Shown: piece after piece, positions 34,765-41,999 of the stretch
Position numbering within the stretch: the first letter of the stretch is position 1
How the letters are laid out: each line of letters begins with the position of its first letter
DNA from: JBBIPA01 sp963775935
Lineage (GTDB): Bacteria; Chloroflexota; Dehalococcoidia; GIF9; UBA5629
Reading direction: 5' to 3'
Length of the DNA stretch: 64,000 bases
Assembly (NCBI GenBank): GCA_963775935.1
Contig: CAVZKR010000002.1
Coordinates: 620,001-684,000, forward strand
Notes under the pieces: model-generated
The model's input: the letters and a program-made list of their open reading frames with translations, nothing else
The model's database searches: none
What the model was told of the DNA's origin: nothing
Made by a program: the position numbers and the translations under genes

Positions 34765-34847
34765 TTGAAAATTATTTGTTGGTTGCCTAGCTGATATTGT
34801 TACTATACCTCACGACAATTATCAAGAGGCTAGAAAGGAAGAGTTAA

Positions 34848-35024
34848 ATGGGTAAGTCTGAAGTTCGTAGAATGATAGACCAGCGCAAGTGTGTAATATG
34901 CGGGGAGCTGCTATCAGGACAAAAGGAAATCAATCAATGCCTTTGCGGTGATTGCTATCATTTGAGGCGAGCTGTGAAAAAGTTTGTGAGAAATGTTATG
35001 GAACGATATGTACGTCAGAAATAA
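34848..35024 (+). CDS. Small zinc-finger protein (58 aa)
   Basis: The product begins MGKSEVRRMIDQRKC and contains two CxxC knuckles (CVICGE and CGDC) with a basic helical C-terminus (RAVKKFVRNVMERYVRQK). It fits a small treble-clef or ribbon nucleic-acid-binding protein. AAGGAAGAG precedes the ATG. It is 83 bases after the FxLYD gene on the same strand and in the same AT-rich patch. The family is not recognised. Confidence 0.6.
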   Translation: MGKSEVRRMIDQRKCVICGELLSGQKEINQCLCGDCYHLRRAVKKFVRNVMERYVRQK

Positions 35025-35118
35025 GAAGGCACTTGTCATAGACAGTACGTCTAGGATTTTCCCTGTGTAATAGCCACAACTTCATATGACAGTGGCGGTC
35101 TGCGGCATGCGGCATGCT

Positions 35119-35151
35119 CTGAGTACGTGGTGGGCTCGGCAATGATCGAAC
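35119..35151 (-). repeat. tRNA 3'-end remnant A
   Basis: The core TGGTGGGCTCGGCA (35128-35141) followed by an altered T-loop (ATGATCGAAC) matches the 3' end of a tRNA read on the minus strand (CGAGCCCACCA). The same block, with about nine bases of shared flank (CTGAGT...), recurs at 35980-36010. The T-stem no longer pairs. Confidence 0.55.
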
Positions 35152-35198
35152 GGGCGAGAGTCTGGCCGCCTGCGGGCGGGTGGCTCCCATGAAAAGGT

Positions 35199-35846
35199 CT
35201 ACTTCATTTCTGGCTTGCCAGCATCTCTAAGTTTCTGATTCAGTGCTTCCTTCTTCTTTTTCAATATTGCTGGCTGAACAAAGTAGAAGTCAAACAAGGA
35301 TTCTAAAACTTCGAGGTTCCACTCGGCCTCTCCTGGCTCGACATTCACAATTTCACCTGTGCTCTTGCTTTTAATCGGATGGGCAGCGAAATTCCCCGTG
35401 ATACGAACTGCATCTACAGCATCAGATATATGGGATGGGAGTTTACCACTATCAAGTACCTGCTGTATTTCATCTGCGAGTTCACCCTTCTTCACGCCTG
35501 CGACCTCCCGGAGTAGATGTTGAAGACAACGACGGCTTAGAGCTGCACTGGCCTTAGGGCTTTCTGGTAATACAATACATGCCTCTTTGTAGTCCTCGGT
35601 GAACTCAGTTGGAACCTCTAATGGTATAGGACGATTCGCATTTTTCGGTCTAATCAACATTGAGCAGTCAGCGTTTTCATGTGTAATTGGTGTCCTATTT
35701 GGTGGTGCATTATCTAAATATAAGATTGTTTTTTTACAAGCAGGACATGTAGCTTGAGAAATAGCCCACCAACCGTCTACATCATTTATATTCCAAGATA
35801 GGCTTGGTTTACCATGAAATGATTCTAAGCAGTGTGGACATTTCAT
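35199..35846 (-). CDS. DUF4145 domain protein with N-terminal zinc-binding Cys
   Basis: The protein has 215 residues. N-terminal Cys pairs MKCPHC and CPACKK suggest a zinc ribbon. A helical DUF4145 core follows (SPKASAALSRRCLQHLLRE; SDAVDAVRITGNFAAHP), ending in a Lys-rich helix. DUF4145 proteins often occur beside restriction or other defence genes, but none is seen here and the role is unknown. The gene lies between two tRNA 3'-end remnants (35119-35151 and 35980-36025), suggesting that it arrived on a small mobile segment. Confidence 0.8.
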   Translation of the reverse strand: MKCPHCLESFHGKPSLSWNINDVDGWWAISQATCPACKKTILYLDNAPPNRTPITHENADCSMLIRPKNANRPIPLEVPTEFTEDYKEACIVLPESPKASAALSRRCLQHLLREVAGVKKGELADEIQQVLDSGKLPSHISDAVDAVRITGNFAAHPIKSKSTGEIVNVEPGEAEWNLEVLESLFDFYFVQPAILKKKKEALNQKLRDAGKPEMK

Positions 35847-35979
35847 GTATATGTCTCCGATTCCTTATTTTACACTTGCCATCTACTATATTCAATTAAA
35901 AACTGATAATACTAAAGAAAAAGCCCCCGGCGATGAAACCGAGGGCTCAATTTCTTCTTGGCGACGGGGCTGGGCATCC

Positions 35980-36025
35980 TGAGTTGTGGTGGGCTCGGCA
36001 GGTTTCGAACCTGCGACCAATCGGT
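35980..36025 (-). pseudogene. tRNA 3'-half remnant B
   Basis: Read on the minus strand it has a perfect T-arm (GCAGG-TTCGAAA-CCTGC), the acceptor 3' strand GAGCCCA and an encoded CCA, but no D-arm or complete anticodon arm upstream. It is related to remnant A at 35119-35151. It marks an old integration or recombination point. Confidence 0.6.
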
Positions 36026-36045
36026 ATCCTATTTTATGCTAGGGA

Positions 36046-36078
36046 AACGAAAAAGGCAGACCGGGACGGCCTGCCTTT
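36046..36078 (-). terminator. Rho-independent terminator of the fatty-acid operon
   Basis: The stem AAAGGCAG (36052-36059) pairs with CTGCCTTT (36071-36078), with inner CCG/CGG pairing. On the minus strand it is followed by TTTTTCGTTT. It lies about 155 bases past the fabG stop. Confidence 0.65.
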
Positions 36079-36122
36079 AATATACTAATAAGATAAGGTA
36101 GTCGGAGTCCTCCTTGAACTCC

Positions 36123-36157
36123 GAGATTGCCACGTCGCTTCGCTCCTCGCAATGACA
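36123..36157. repeat. Dispersed repeat, copy 2
   Basis: GAGATTGCCACGTCG is followed by CTTCGCTC and CTCGCAATGACA. The ends match the copy at 21661-21707; the centre differs. Confidence 0.65.
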
Positions 36158-36166
36158 ATTGAGATT

Positions 36167-36221
36167 TGGTAGCGGGGGCTGGATTGGAACTAGCGACCTT
36201 CGGGTTATGAGCTCGACGAGT
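36167..36221 (-). pseudogene. Decayed tRNA-Met(CAT) 3' fragment
   Basis: On the minus strand, GAGCTCATAACCCGAAGGTC (anticodon CAT) is followed by a T-arm with one mismatch (GCTAG-TTCCAAT-CCAGC), acceptor 3' strand CCCCGCTA and CCA. The 5' acceptor strand and most of the D-arm are missing, and the anticodon stem also has a mismatch. Not functional. Confidence 0.6.
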
Positions 36222-36232
36222 AATGATTATCT

Positions 36233-36979
36233 TTAAAGGATGCCGCCGTCGATGCCGATAACCTGTGCGGTGATATAGCTGGCACGTTCGCTGGCGAGGA
36301 AAGCCACCAGTTCAGCCACATCTCCGGGGGTGCCGAAGCGTTTGAGCGTAATGCGAGACAGAATCATATCTTTGGTTTCCTGCGGCAGCTTGTCCGTCAT
36401 TTCGGTAGCGATGAATCCCGGGGCTATGGCATTCACGGTGATATTGAGCGAGCCCACCTCGCGGGCAATGCTCTTGGTCAGGGCGATAAGCCCTCCTTTG
36501 GCTGCGGAGTAGTTTGCCTGCCCGGCATTGCCAAGGATACCGGCCAGGGAAGAGATATTGATAATACGTCCTGAAGGCTGTCCCATCATATGGCGCAGGG
36601 CGGCTTTGATGCAGAGATAGGCGCCGCGCAGATTGGTGTTCAGAACCTCGTCCCAGGCTTCGTCAGACATCCTGAGTATGAGGTTATCCCTGGTGATGCC
36701 GGCATTATTGACCAGGATATCGACGGTGCCCCATTTCCCCGTCACTTCGCGGAACATGGCTTTGACTGCTGCGGCATCAGCAACGCTAGCTTTGATTGCC
36801 ATGGCCTCTCCACCCTGCCCTTCGATCTCCTTCACTACTTTGCCGGCTTCTTCCTCTCTTAATGTGTAGTTGACAGCCACTTTAGCGCCGAGGCTGGCTA
36901 GTTTCACCGCGATGGCTCTGCCCAGACCTCGCGAGGCGCCGGTTACCAATGCTACTTTTCCTTCAAGTTCCTTTTTCAT
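36233..36979 (-). CDS. fabG: 3-oxoacyl-ACP reductase FabG
   Basis: The protein has about 248 residues. It catalyses the NADPH-dependent reduction of 3-oxoacyl-ACP in fatty-acid elongation. Cofactor motif TGASRGLGRA, NNAG in LVNNAGITRDN (the FabG signature), catalytic Ser in NISSLAG, and Y/K in YSAAK are present. The C-terminal GGIL is typical. I prefer the ATG at 36979 (MKKELEGK), because AAGGA lies seven to eight bases upstream of it, whereas it is almost adjacent to the ATG at 36985. It is last gene of the operon, ten bases after fabF. Confidence 0.93.
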   Translation of the reverse strand: MKKELEGKVALVTGASRGLGRAIAVKLASLGAKVAVNYTLREEEAGKVVKEIEGQGGEAMAIKASVADAAAVKAMFREVTGKWGTVDILVNNAGITRDNLILRMSDEAWDEVLNTNLRGAYLCIKAALRHMMGQPSGRIINISSLAGILGNAGQANYSAAKGGLIALTKSIAREVGSLNITVNAIAPGFIATEMTDKLPQETKDMILSRITLKRFGTPGDVAELVAFLASERASYITAQVIGIDGGIL

Positions 36980-36989
36980 ACTCATTTCC

Positions 36990-38219
36990 TTATTTGAATT
37001 TCCGTATCACGACGCAGCAGTTCTGCCCGCCCATACCGAATGAGTTGGAAAGGCAGATGTCTACCTGTTGACGGCGTGCCTTGTTGGGGACATAGTCGAG
37101 GTCACAGTCGGGGTCGGGGGTATCATAGTTGACGGTAGGCGGGATGATACCTTCTTTGATAGTCATGACGGCGGCAACCGCCTCGACTGCACCGGCAGCG
37201 CAGGCGAGGTGTCCTATCATCGACTTATTGGAGCTGATGGGTATCTTATAGGCATGCTCACCAAATACTATTTTTGTTGCCTTAGTTTCAGCAGCATCAT
37301 TCAGTTTGGTGCTGGTGCCATGAGCATTAATGTAATCCACCTGTTCAAGCGATACGCCGGCATCCTGAAGCGCCATGTTCATGGCAACTGCCTGCATTTC
37401 GGCATCTGGTGCGGTATCATTGTAGGCATCGAATGACCAGCCGGCTCCAGCAAGCTCTGCCAGTATGGGAGCGCCGCGTTTCCGTGCATGCTCCAGTGTT
37501 TCCAGGACGAGCATAGCTGCGCCTTCTCCAAGGACGAAACCGTTTCGATTGAGGTCGAAGGGACGGCTGGCTTTGGTGGGGTTTGTCTCTCGGGAGACTG
37601 CTCCCAACCGTCCCAGACAGGCTACGGCTATCTGGTTGACATTAGTCTCAGAGCCGCCGGCGATGATGACCTCAGCGCGTCCTAGTCGCAGTTGATTTAA
37701 GGCTGTGCCCAGGGCATCGCTGCCGCTAGCGCAGGCACTGTTGATGCTGGTATTGGGACCTTTGGCGCCGATTACCAGTCCAACCTGCGTCGGCACCATG
37801 CTGGGCGTTATCTTGTTTATCAGGAGCGGGTCAACTTTTGCGGGGCCTCTCGTCCTCAAAAGTTCTCCCATATCCATGAGGAGGGTCATCATACCGCTGG
37901 TGGCGATGACGACACCGACTCTTTCCGCTTTTTCTCTCGACATATCAAGATGGGCGGCTTCCAGCGCCATTTTTGCCGCAGCAATAGCAAAGTGAGTGCA
38001 GCGCGAGGTACGGTCGACCCGCTTCAAGTCCATGTAGTTGGCAGCCTCGAAACCTTTCACTTCTGATGCTACTTTAACGGGGTAGGCAGTGGCATCGAAA
38101 AGGGTTATGGGGCCGATGCCGCATTGTCCCTTGACGAGCCCTTTCCAGAATTCTGCAACGGTAAGCCCCAGGGGCGTTACAGCGCCCATGCCGGTGATAA
38201 CTATTATTTGCTGTGACAT
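36990..38219 (-). CDS. fabF: Beta-ketoacyl-ACP synthase II (FabF)
   Basis: The protein has 409 residues, full length. It condenses malonyl-ACP with acyl-ACP. The Cys-His-His triad is visible: SACASGSDA (nucleophile), NAHGTSTKLND and GHLACAAGAVEA. The start MSQQIIVITGMGAVTPLG is canonical. It sits between fabL and fabG. No FabH or FabD gene is in this window, so chain initiation and malonyl loading must be supplied elsewhere. Confidence 0.95.
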   Translation of the reverse strand: MSQQIIVITGMGAVTPLGLTVAEFWKGLVKGQCGIGPITLFDATAYPVKVASEVKGFEAANYMDLKRVDRTSRCTHFAIAAAKMALEAAHLDMSREKAERVGVVIATSGMMTLLMDMGELLRTRGPAKVDPLLINKITPSMVPTQVGLVIGAKGPNTSINSACASGSDALGTALNQLRLGRAEVIIAGGSETNVNQIAVACLGRLGAVSRETNPTKASRPFDLNRNGFVLGEGAAMLVLETLEHARKRGAPILAELAGAGWSFDAYNDTAPDAEMQAVAMNMALQDAGVSLEQVDYINAHGTSTKLNDAAETKATKIVFGEHAYKIPISSNKSMIGHLACAAGAVEAVAAVMTIKEGIIPPTVNYDTPDPDCDLDYVPNKARRQQVDICLSNSFGMGGQNCCVVIRKFK

Positions 38220-38244
38220 ATGAGAATCCCCTGTTAACTGTTAT

Positions 38245-39018
38245 TTATGTGGAACTCATTGGAGCCAGGGTAGCGCCGCCGTCAATCACGATGATTTGCC
38301 CTCGAATCATGTTTGATTCGTCCTTGCACAGGAAGGCAACCAGATTGGCGATGTCTTCGGGCAGCACCATCCTGCCCGCTGGCGTATTGTTCCAGGCGGG
38401 TTTAGGCAGGTTGGGATCGGCGGTGTAGAGCTTCAGCGCTTCGGTTTCCACTGCGCCTGCGGCGATGCCATTCACCTGAATTCCCTTCGGAGCCAGTTCG
38501 ATGGCGAGGTAGCGGGTGAGCGCTTCCAGCGCCGCTTTGGATACACCGACGACGGTATAGATGGGAAAAACCAACCTTGAGCCGAGGCTGGATATGGTGA
38601 CCATGTGGCCGCCATGGGACATCAGCTTTGTTGCTTTTTGCGCGCAGAGTAGAAATGCCCTGGCATTGATATTCATAGTCCAATCCCAGCCGCGGGTATC
38701 CAGGTCAAGGGCAGAGCGAGCCACGCCGGAGGCGGCATTATTGACTAATATGTCAAGCCTGCCGAACTTATCTGCTATTTCAGTGAACATGCGGTCGACT
38801 TCTTCAGGCTCGCCGACATTGGCTTTGATGATGTGAGCCCTCACACCTTTTGCCTGGATTTCCCTGGCGGTATCCTCGGCAGCGCTCCGTTTTCGGAAGA
38901 AATTAACGACGATATCAGCGCCTTCGCTCGCCAGCTTCAACGATATGGCACGACCTATGCCTCGGGAACCGCCGGTGACCAGGGCAATCTTCCCTTTGAG
39001 AGGCAATGCGGTTTCCAT
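38245..39018 (-). CDS. fabL: Enoyl-ACP reductase, FabL type (SDR family)
   Basis: The protein has 257 residues. It closely follows the FabL (enoyl-ACP reductase III) pattern: VTGGSRGIGRA, VKANVGEPEEV-like second helix (IKANVGEPEE), FGRLDILVNNAASGV, WDWTMNINARAFLLCAQ, TVVGVSKAALEALTRYLA and NTPAGRMVLPEDI. FabL uses NADPH for the last reduction of each elongation cycle and is insensitive to several FabI inhibitors. The position between acpP and fabF supports this over a generic SDR. Confidence 0.85.
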   Translation of the reverse strand: METALPLKGKIALVTGGSRGIGRAISLKLASEGADIVVNFFRKRSAAEDTAREIQAKGVRAHIIKANVGEPEEVDRMFTEIADKFGRLDILVNNAASGVARSALDLDTRGWDWTMNINARAFLLCAQKATKLMSHGGHMVTISSLGSRLVFPIYTVVGVSKAALEALTRYLAIELAPKGIQVNGIAAGAVETEALKLYTADPNLPKPAWNNTPAGRMVLPEDIANLVAFLCKDESNMIRGQIIVIDGGATLAPMSST

Positions 39019-39025
39019 GATTGGC

Positions 39026-39274
39026 TTATTTCCCGCCCTTTGCTGCTACCTTGCGCTCGATATAGGCAATAAAATCTTTGATATTTTTCATCTCCTGCAT
39101 CTCTTCATCTACCATCTCGATATTGTAGGTATCTTCTACCTTCACCATGATCTGGACGATGTCGAGAGAGTCAGCGCCCAGCTCTTTAAAGTCTTTTACG
39201 GTGCTGAAATCGACATCCTTATGCAGGATTTTGGATGCTATCTCTTTTACTGTTGCTTCTACTGATGTTGGCAC
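39026..39274 (-). CDS. acpP: Acyl carrier protein
   Basis: The protein has 82 residues and is acidic and helical. The phosphopantetheine-attachment Ser lies in GADSLDIVQ. The normal ACP frame is intact, with a Lys-rich C-terminus (AAKGGK) that is slightly longer than usual. It carries the growing acyl chain for the neighbouring FabF, FabG, FabL and MaoC-type dehydratase. The stop is seven bases from the fabL start. GGAGG stands before the ATG. Confidence 0.95.
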   Translation of the reverse strand: MPTSVEATVKEIASKILHKDVDFSTVKDFKELGADSLDIVQIMVKVEDTYNIEMVDEEMQEMKNIKDFIAYIERKVAAKGGK

Positions 39275-39399
39275 GCTTTCCTCCTAACGATTATTTACGA
39301 CTGCTCTGCGGGCACGAATAGTTTTTGTCAAATGCCTGTCAAATTTCACCATAATATTAACTATAAGTCAATCTTAGATGCTATTCTGTTCAATCCCAT

Positions 39400-39837
39400 T
39401 TATCCCCCACTCTTCTTAACCTTCATCTGTGCTTCCCCGATGACCACGGTTTCACCTTTCTGGTTGCTGCAAAGAATATCACATTCAATAGCTGTGTGTT
39501 CGGCGCTATTTTCTACCTTGCGTATTTTTCCGCTGGTGCGGATGGTATCACCGGGGCGAGCGGGGGATTTAAATCTTATGCCAAGTTTGCCTCTGCTAAG
39601 CCAGCTCTGCCCGAAAGCGAGCGTCATCATTTCGGATAAATAAGCGAGAGTAAGCATGCCGTGGGCAATGGTCCCGCCGAGGGGAGTCTTTCTGGCGAAA
39701 TCAGGGTCTGTGTGGATAGGATTGAAATCCTGGCTGACCTCGGCATAGCGATTAATGGCTTCCTGAGTGATGATTTTCTCAAGCTCAGGTAATGCTGTGC
39801 CAACGGTAAGATTCGTTATCTGCATGCGACTATCCAT
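39400..39837 (-). CDS. MaoC-like (R)-hydroxyacyl dehydratase, catalytic subunit (HadB-like)
   Basis: The protein has 145 residues with a single hot-dog domain. The hydratase-2 motif is intact: YAEVSQDFNPIHTDPDFA with catalytic Asp and His, then GGTIAHGMLTLAYLS. It dehydrates (R)-3-hydroxyacyl thioesters. It lies five bases after a second MaoC gene lacking the motif, the arrangement of mycobacterial HadA/HadB. No FabZ is present in the cluster, so this pair probably replaces it. Confidence 0.8.
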   Translation of the reverse strand: MDSRMQITNLTVGTALPELEKIITQEAINRYAEVSQDFNPIHTDPDFARKTPLGGTIAHGMLTLAYLSEMMTLAFGQSWLSRGKLGIRFKSPARPGDTIRTSGKIRKVENSAEHTAIECDILCSNQKGETVVIGEAQMKVKKSGG

Positions 39838-39842
39838 GTTTA

Positions 39843-40283
39843 TTATTTTCCACCGGTGTCATTGAGAAATGGTAGTATGAACTCAGTTTGCGCGGATAGT
39901 ACCTCTACGTTATTCTGGCTGCGGAGATGAAGTTCAATAGTAAGCAGGTGAAATCTGCCTGATTTTTGCTTCCGACTTACCCTGGCACTGCTGGTAATAG
40001 TATCTTTGGGGCTGACAGTATCGAGGAACTCCAACTCTTGTGATACATGAATGGCACCTTCAGGAAGTGAGATGCTTTTCGATAACGCTGCCATGGCAAG
40101 AGCTACTAAGGCCATCGGTGGAACCAGATTGGTATTCCGGTAGAGCGTGGTAGTGTCGTCAACTGCTCTGAGGTAGGCAGCAACCATAGTTGTATCTACA
40201 CGGAAGCTGGTCTGAGGGAATTCATAGCCTGTGGTTAGCTCACTATAGTCTATCTTTTGTTTTTGCACTGCTGGATTATTCAA
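39843..40283 (-). CDS. MaoC N-terminal-like dehydratase partner subunit (HadA-like)
   Basis: The protein has 146 residues. It has the FAS1_DH/MaoC N-terminal pattern (YRVDTTMVAAYLRAVDD-type helix; LVPPMALVALAMAAL; HVSQELEFLDTVSPKDTI) but no D-x-x-x-x-H catalytic motif. It probably forms the non-catalytic, chain-accommodating half of a heterodimer with the next gene. It is first gene of the fatty-acid operon; the ATG at 40283 is 24 bases downstream of a palindrome and just after the promoter. Confidence 0.75.
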   Translation of the reverse strand: MNNPAVQKQKIDYSELTTGYEFPQTSFRVDTTMVAAYLRAVDDTTTLYRNTNLVPPMALVALAMAALSKSISLPEGAIHVSQELEFLDTVSPKDTITSSARVSRKQKSGRFHLLTIELHLRSQNNVEVLSAQTEFILPFLNDTGGK

Positions 40284-40306
40284 CCTCGAATGATTTGCAT
40301 ACGACA

Positions 40307-40377
40307 GTACCTGAATTCCAGGTACATAGTTATGCTAGGTAATGGCACATAATAATACGGCATACGAGCTTTGTCAA
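40307..40377 (-). promoter_or_regulatory. Promoter and two overlapping operators of the fatty-acid operon
   Basis: On the minus strand, -35 TTGACA (40372-40377) and -10 TATTAT (40349-40354) are 17 bp apart. Seven bases downstream is the palindrome seen on the plus strand as TACATAGTTATGCTAGGTA (40323-40341), 17 of 19 identical to the operator at 22523-22541. It overlaps by three bases a second perfect palindrome, GTACCTGAATTCCAGGTAC (40307-40325). A FapR-like or other acyl-responsive repressor is a candidate, but none is in the window. Confidence 0.7.
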
Positions 40378-40524
40378 TATACATTAGTCCATATGTTAGG
40401 CTATTGCAAGGCTGCGGGCGACATGATAATCTCTGAGGTAGGCGTTAGCGAGGTCTCATATTTTGCCTGCAGCGGGTGTTGAGGATGTTAATAGAATAGG
40501 AGGCTAACCCGTAATAGGTTTTCT

Positions 40525-41196
40525 ATGAGTATAGTTCTGAACATAGCGCATCGAGGTTTTCATAAAAATTTCCCCGATAATACGCTGGAAGCATTCGAGG
40601 CAGCTATCCAATTAGGGGTAGATGGTATAGAGTTGGATGTCCGCGAGACGTCAGATCGGGGATTTATCGTGTTTCACGACCCGAAAATTGGGGGGACTGA
40701 TATTACGAAGCTATCTCTGGAGTATATTAAGAGTATTAAACTGAAAGATAAGTTTGAAATTCCTACTTTGGAGCGGGTCTTGGAGTTATGCCGAAAGCGG
40801 ACTAAGTTGCTGGTGGAACTGAAAAAGGCGCAGTCGTTAGATAAATTTCTTGAACTAGTCGAGGCAAAGGTTGAGCCGAACGATGTTACGGTGATTTCTT
40901 TCGATAAGGATATAATCTCCGAGCTCTGGTTTTTGGCTCCTGAGGTTCAGAAGGGTAGCATTACTGCACTTCCTCTGGTTGATCCGGTGAAACTAGCTCA
41001 GTCACTTCATTGTAATAGCATCGTGGTCAAATTCCCTTTCGTTAATGAGAGGCTGGTGGAGAAGGCGCGACTTCAAAACCTTTCTATTTTCGTCTGGGGT
41101 TGCCACGACATGAAGGCTGTGAGAAAGATGCTGAGACTGGACATTGATGGTCTTATTTCTGATTTCCCTGATCAGGTGCAAGCAGCGCTGGGTTAG
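40525..41196 (+). CDS. Glycerophosphodiester phosphodiesterase (GDPD family)
   Basis: The protein has 223 residues. It hydrolyses glycerophosphodiesters to sn-glycerol-3-phosphate and an alcohol. The metal- and substrate-binding pattern is clear: IAHRGFHKNFPDNTLEAFEAAI (His-Arg and Glu), GIELDVRETSDRGFIVFHD (Glu, Asp, His) and LLVELK. The C-terminal strand FVWGCHDMKAVRKML and GLISDFPD are family-typical. There is no signal peptide, so it is cytoplasmic. It stands alone and convergent with plsY; both bear on glycerolipid turnover. Confidence 0.92.
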   Translation: MSIVLNIAHRGFHKNFPDNTLEAFEAAIQLGVDGIELDVRETSDRGFIVFHDPKIGGTDITKLSLEYIKSIKLKDKFEIPTLERVLELCRKRTKLLVELKKAQSLDKFLELVEAKVEPNDVTVISFDKDIISELWFLAPEVQKGSITALPLVDPVKLAQSLHCNSIVVKFPFVNERLVEKARLQNLSIFVWGCHDMKAVRKMLRLDIDGLISDFPDQVQAALG

Positions 41197-41222
41197 AGTT
41201 TACAATTTTGTCGTTTGAAAAG

Positions 41223-41909
41223 CTAGCTCTTGTCGTTTTTCCAGTATTCGAACAAATCGTGTTCTTTTATCCCTCTGGTTTTGCTAACCTGAAAGCGTTT
41301 GGCTACCATGAGCATGATGAGAATGATGGGATAGAGCACCAGTAGTAGCGACATTTCAGGAGACCATAATAATTTCTGCAGGAGCAGGATGAGGACGAGT
41401 GTTCCAATGATGACGCCCGTACTGAGCCCTGATTTTCTGGTTACGAGGACAGCAATACCACCGAGTACCAATGCAAGGAGTTCCTGCGGAAAGAACATTA
41501 AACCGCAGAGCACGCCATAGATGACGGTTGCGCCCAGTCCCCCCTGGAATTTGATAAAGGGAGACCAGCTATGTCCGATAACTGTCACAAATCCGGTTGC
41601 TAGTACAATAAGGAGAGGGGACAGTGGTATGAGTAAAGGAGGCCGTGAGAAATCTCCGAAGAATTCCACTGGAGAAAGGGTAAGTAGACGGGCGATGACT
41701 ATAGCTATAACACCCTTACACACGTCCATGACCACCACTAGTAAAAAGGGCCAGAAACCCATTCGTTTTTTTACTGCAGCGGCGCTGATGCGTCCGTCTC
41801 CTTCGGTTCGCATATCGGTTTTGCCTATCAGTCGCCCTATGATATAGGCGGATGGAATGGAGCCCAGCAGGTAACCGATAGGTATTGCCAGGTAAGAATA
41901 GATTGGCAT
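41223..41909 (-). CDS. PlsY-like glycerol-3-phosphate acyltransferase family membrane protein, altered motif 1
   Basis: The protein has 228 residues and about six TM helices. The PlsY framework is visible: YLLGSIPSAYIIGRLIGKTDMR at the N-terminus and GHSWSPFIKFQGGLGATV (motif 2). Motif 1, normally G-S-G-N-I-G-A-T-N, reads GDGRISAAAV here, losing Gly, Asn and Thr residues used for phosphate binding. It is either a divergent paralogue with another acceptor or inactive. True PlsY uses acyl-phosphate and glycerol-3-phosphate at the membrane. Confidence 0.75.
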   Translation of the reverse strand: MPIYSYLAIPIGYLLGSIPSAYIIGRLIGKTDMRTEGDGRISAAAVKKRMGFWPFLLVVVMDVCKGVIAIVIARLLTLSPVEFFGDFSRPPLLIPLSPLLIVLATGFVTVIGHSWSPFIKFQGGLGATVIYGVLCGLMFFPQELLALVLGGIAVLVTRKSGLSTGVIIGTLVLILLLQKLLWSPEMSLLLVLYPIILIMLMVAKRFQVSKTRGIKEHDLFEYWKNDKS

Positions 41910-41999
41910 AGTATCTAAAAAAACGTCATTATTATTCTAACAGCTTGGATAAAAAATTCAATTAGCTCTCGTGACAATTACTTTATTGCTTCAATATGC

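Larger units (their letters stand above)
35847..36232. other. Intergenic stretch rich in tRNA remnants and hairpins
   Basis: In order: an imperfect hairpin (about 35921-35947, AGCCCCCGG with CCGAGGGCT), tRNA 3'-half remnant B (35980-36025), a terminator for the fatty-acid operon (36046-36078), copy 2 of the dispersed repeat (36123-36157) and a decayed tRNA-Met(CAT) fragment (36167-36221). No coding gene is present. Confidence 0.7.

Noticed and set aside
35199..35846. A complete anti-phage defence system around the DUF4145 gene
   Set aside because: No nuclease, methyltransferase or helicase gene is adjacent; the single gene cannot support the claim.
36167..36221. Functional tRNA-Met
   Set aside because: No 5' acceptor strand, and mismatches in the T-stem and anticodon stem.
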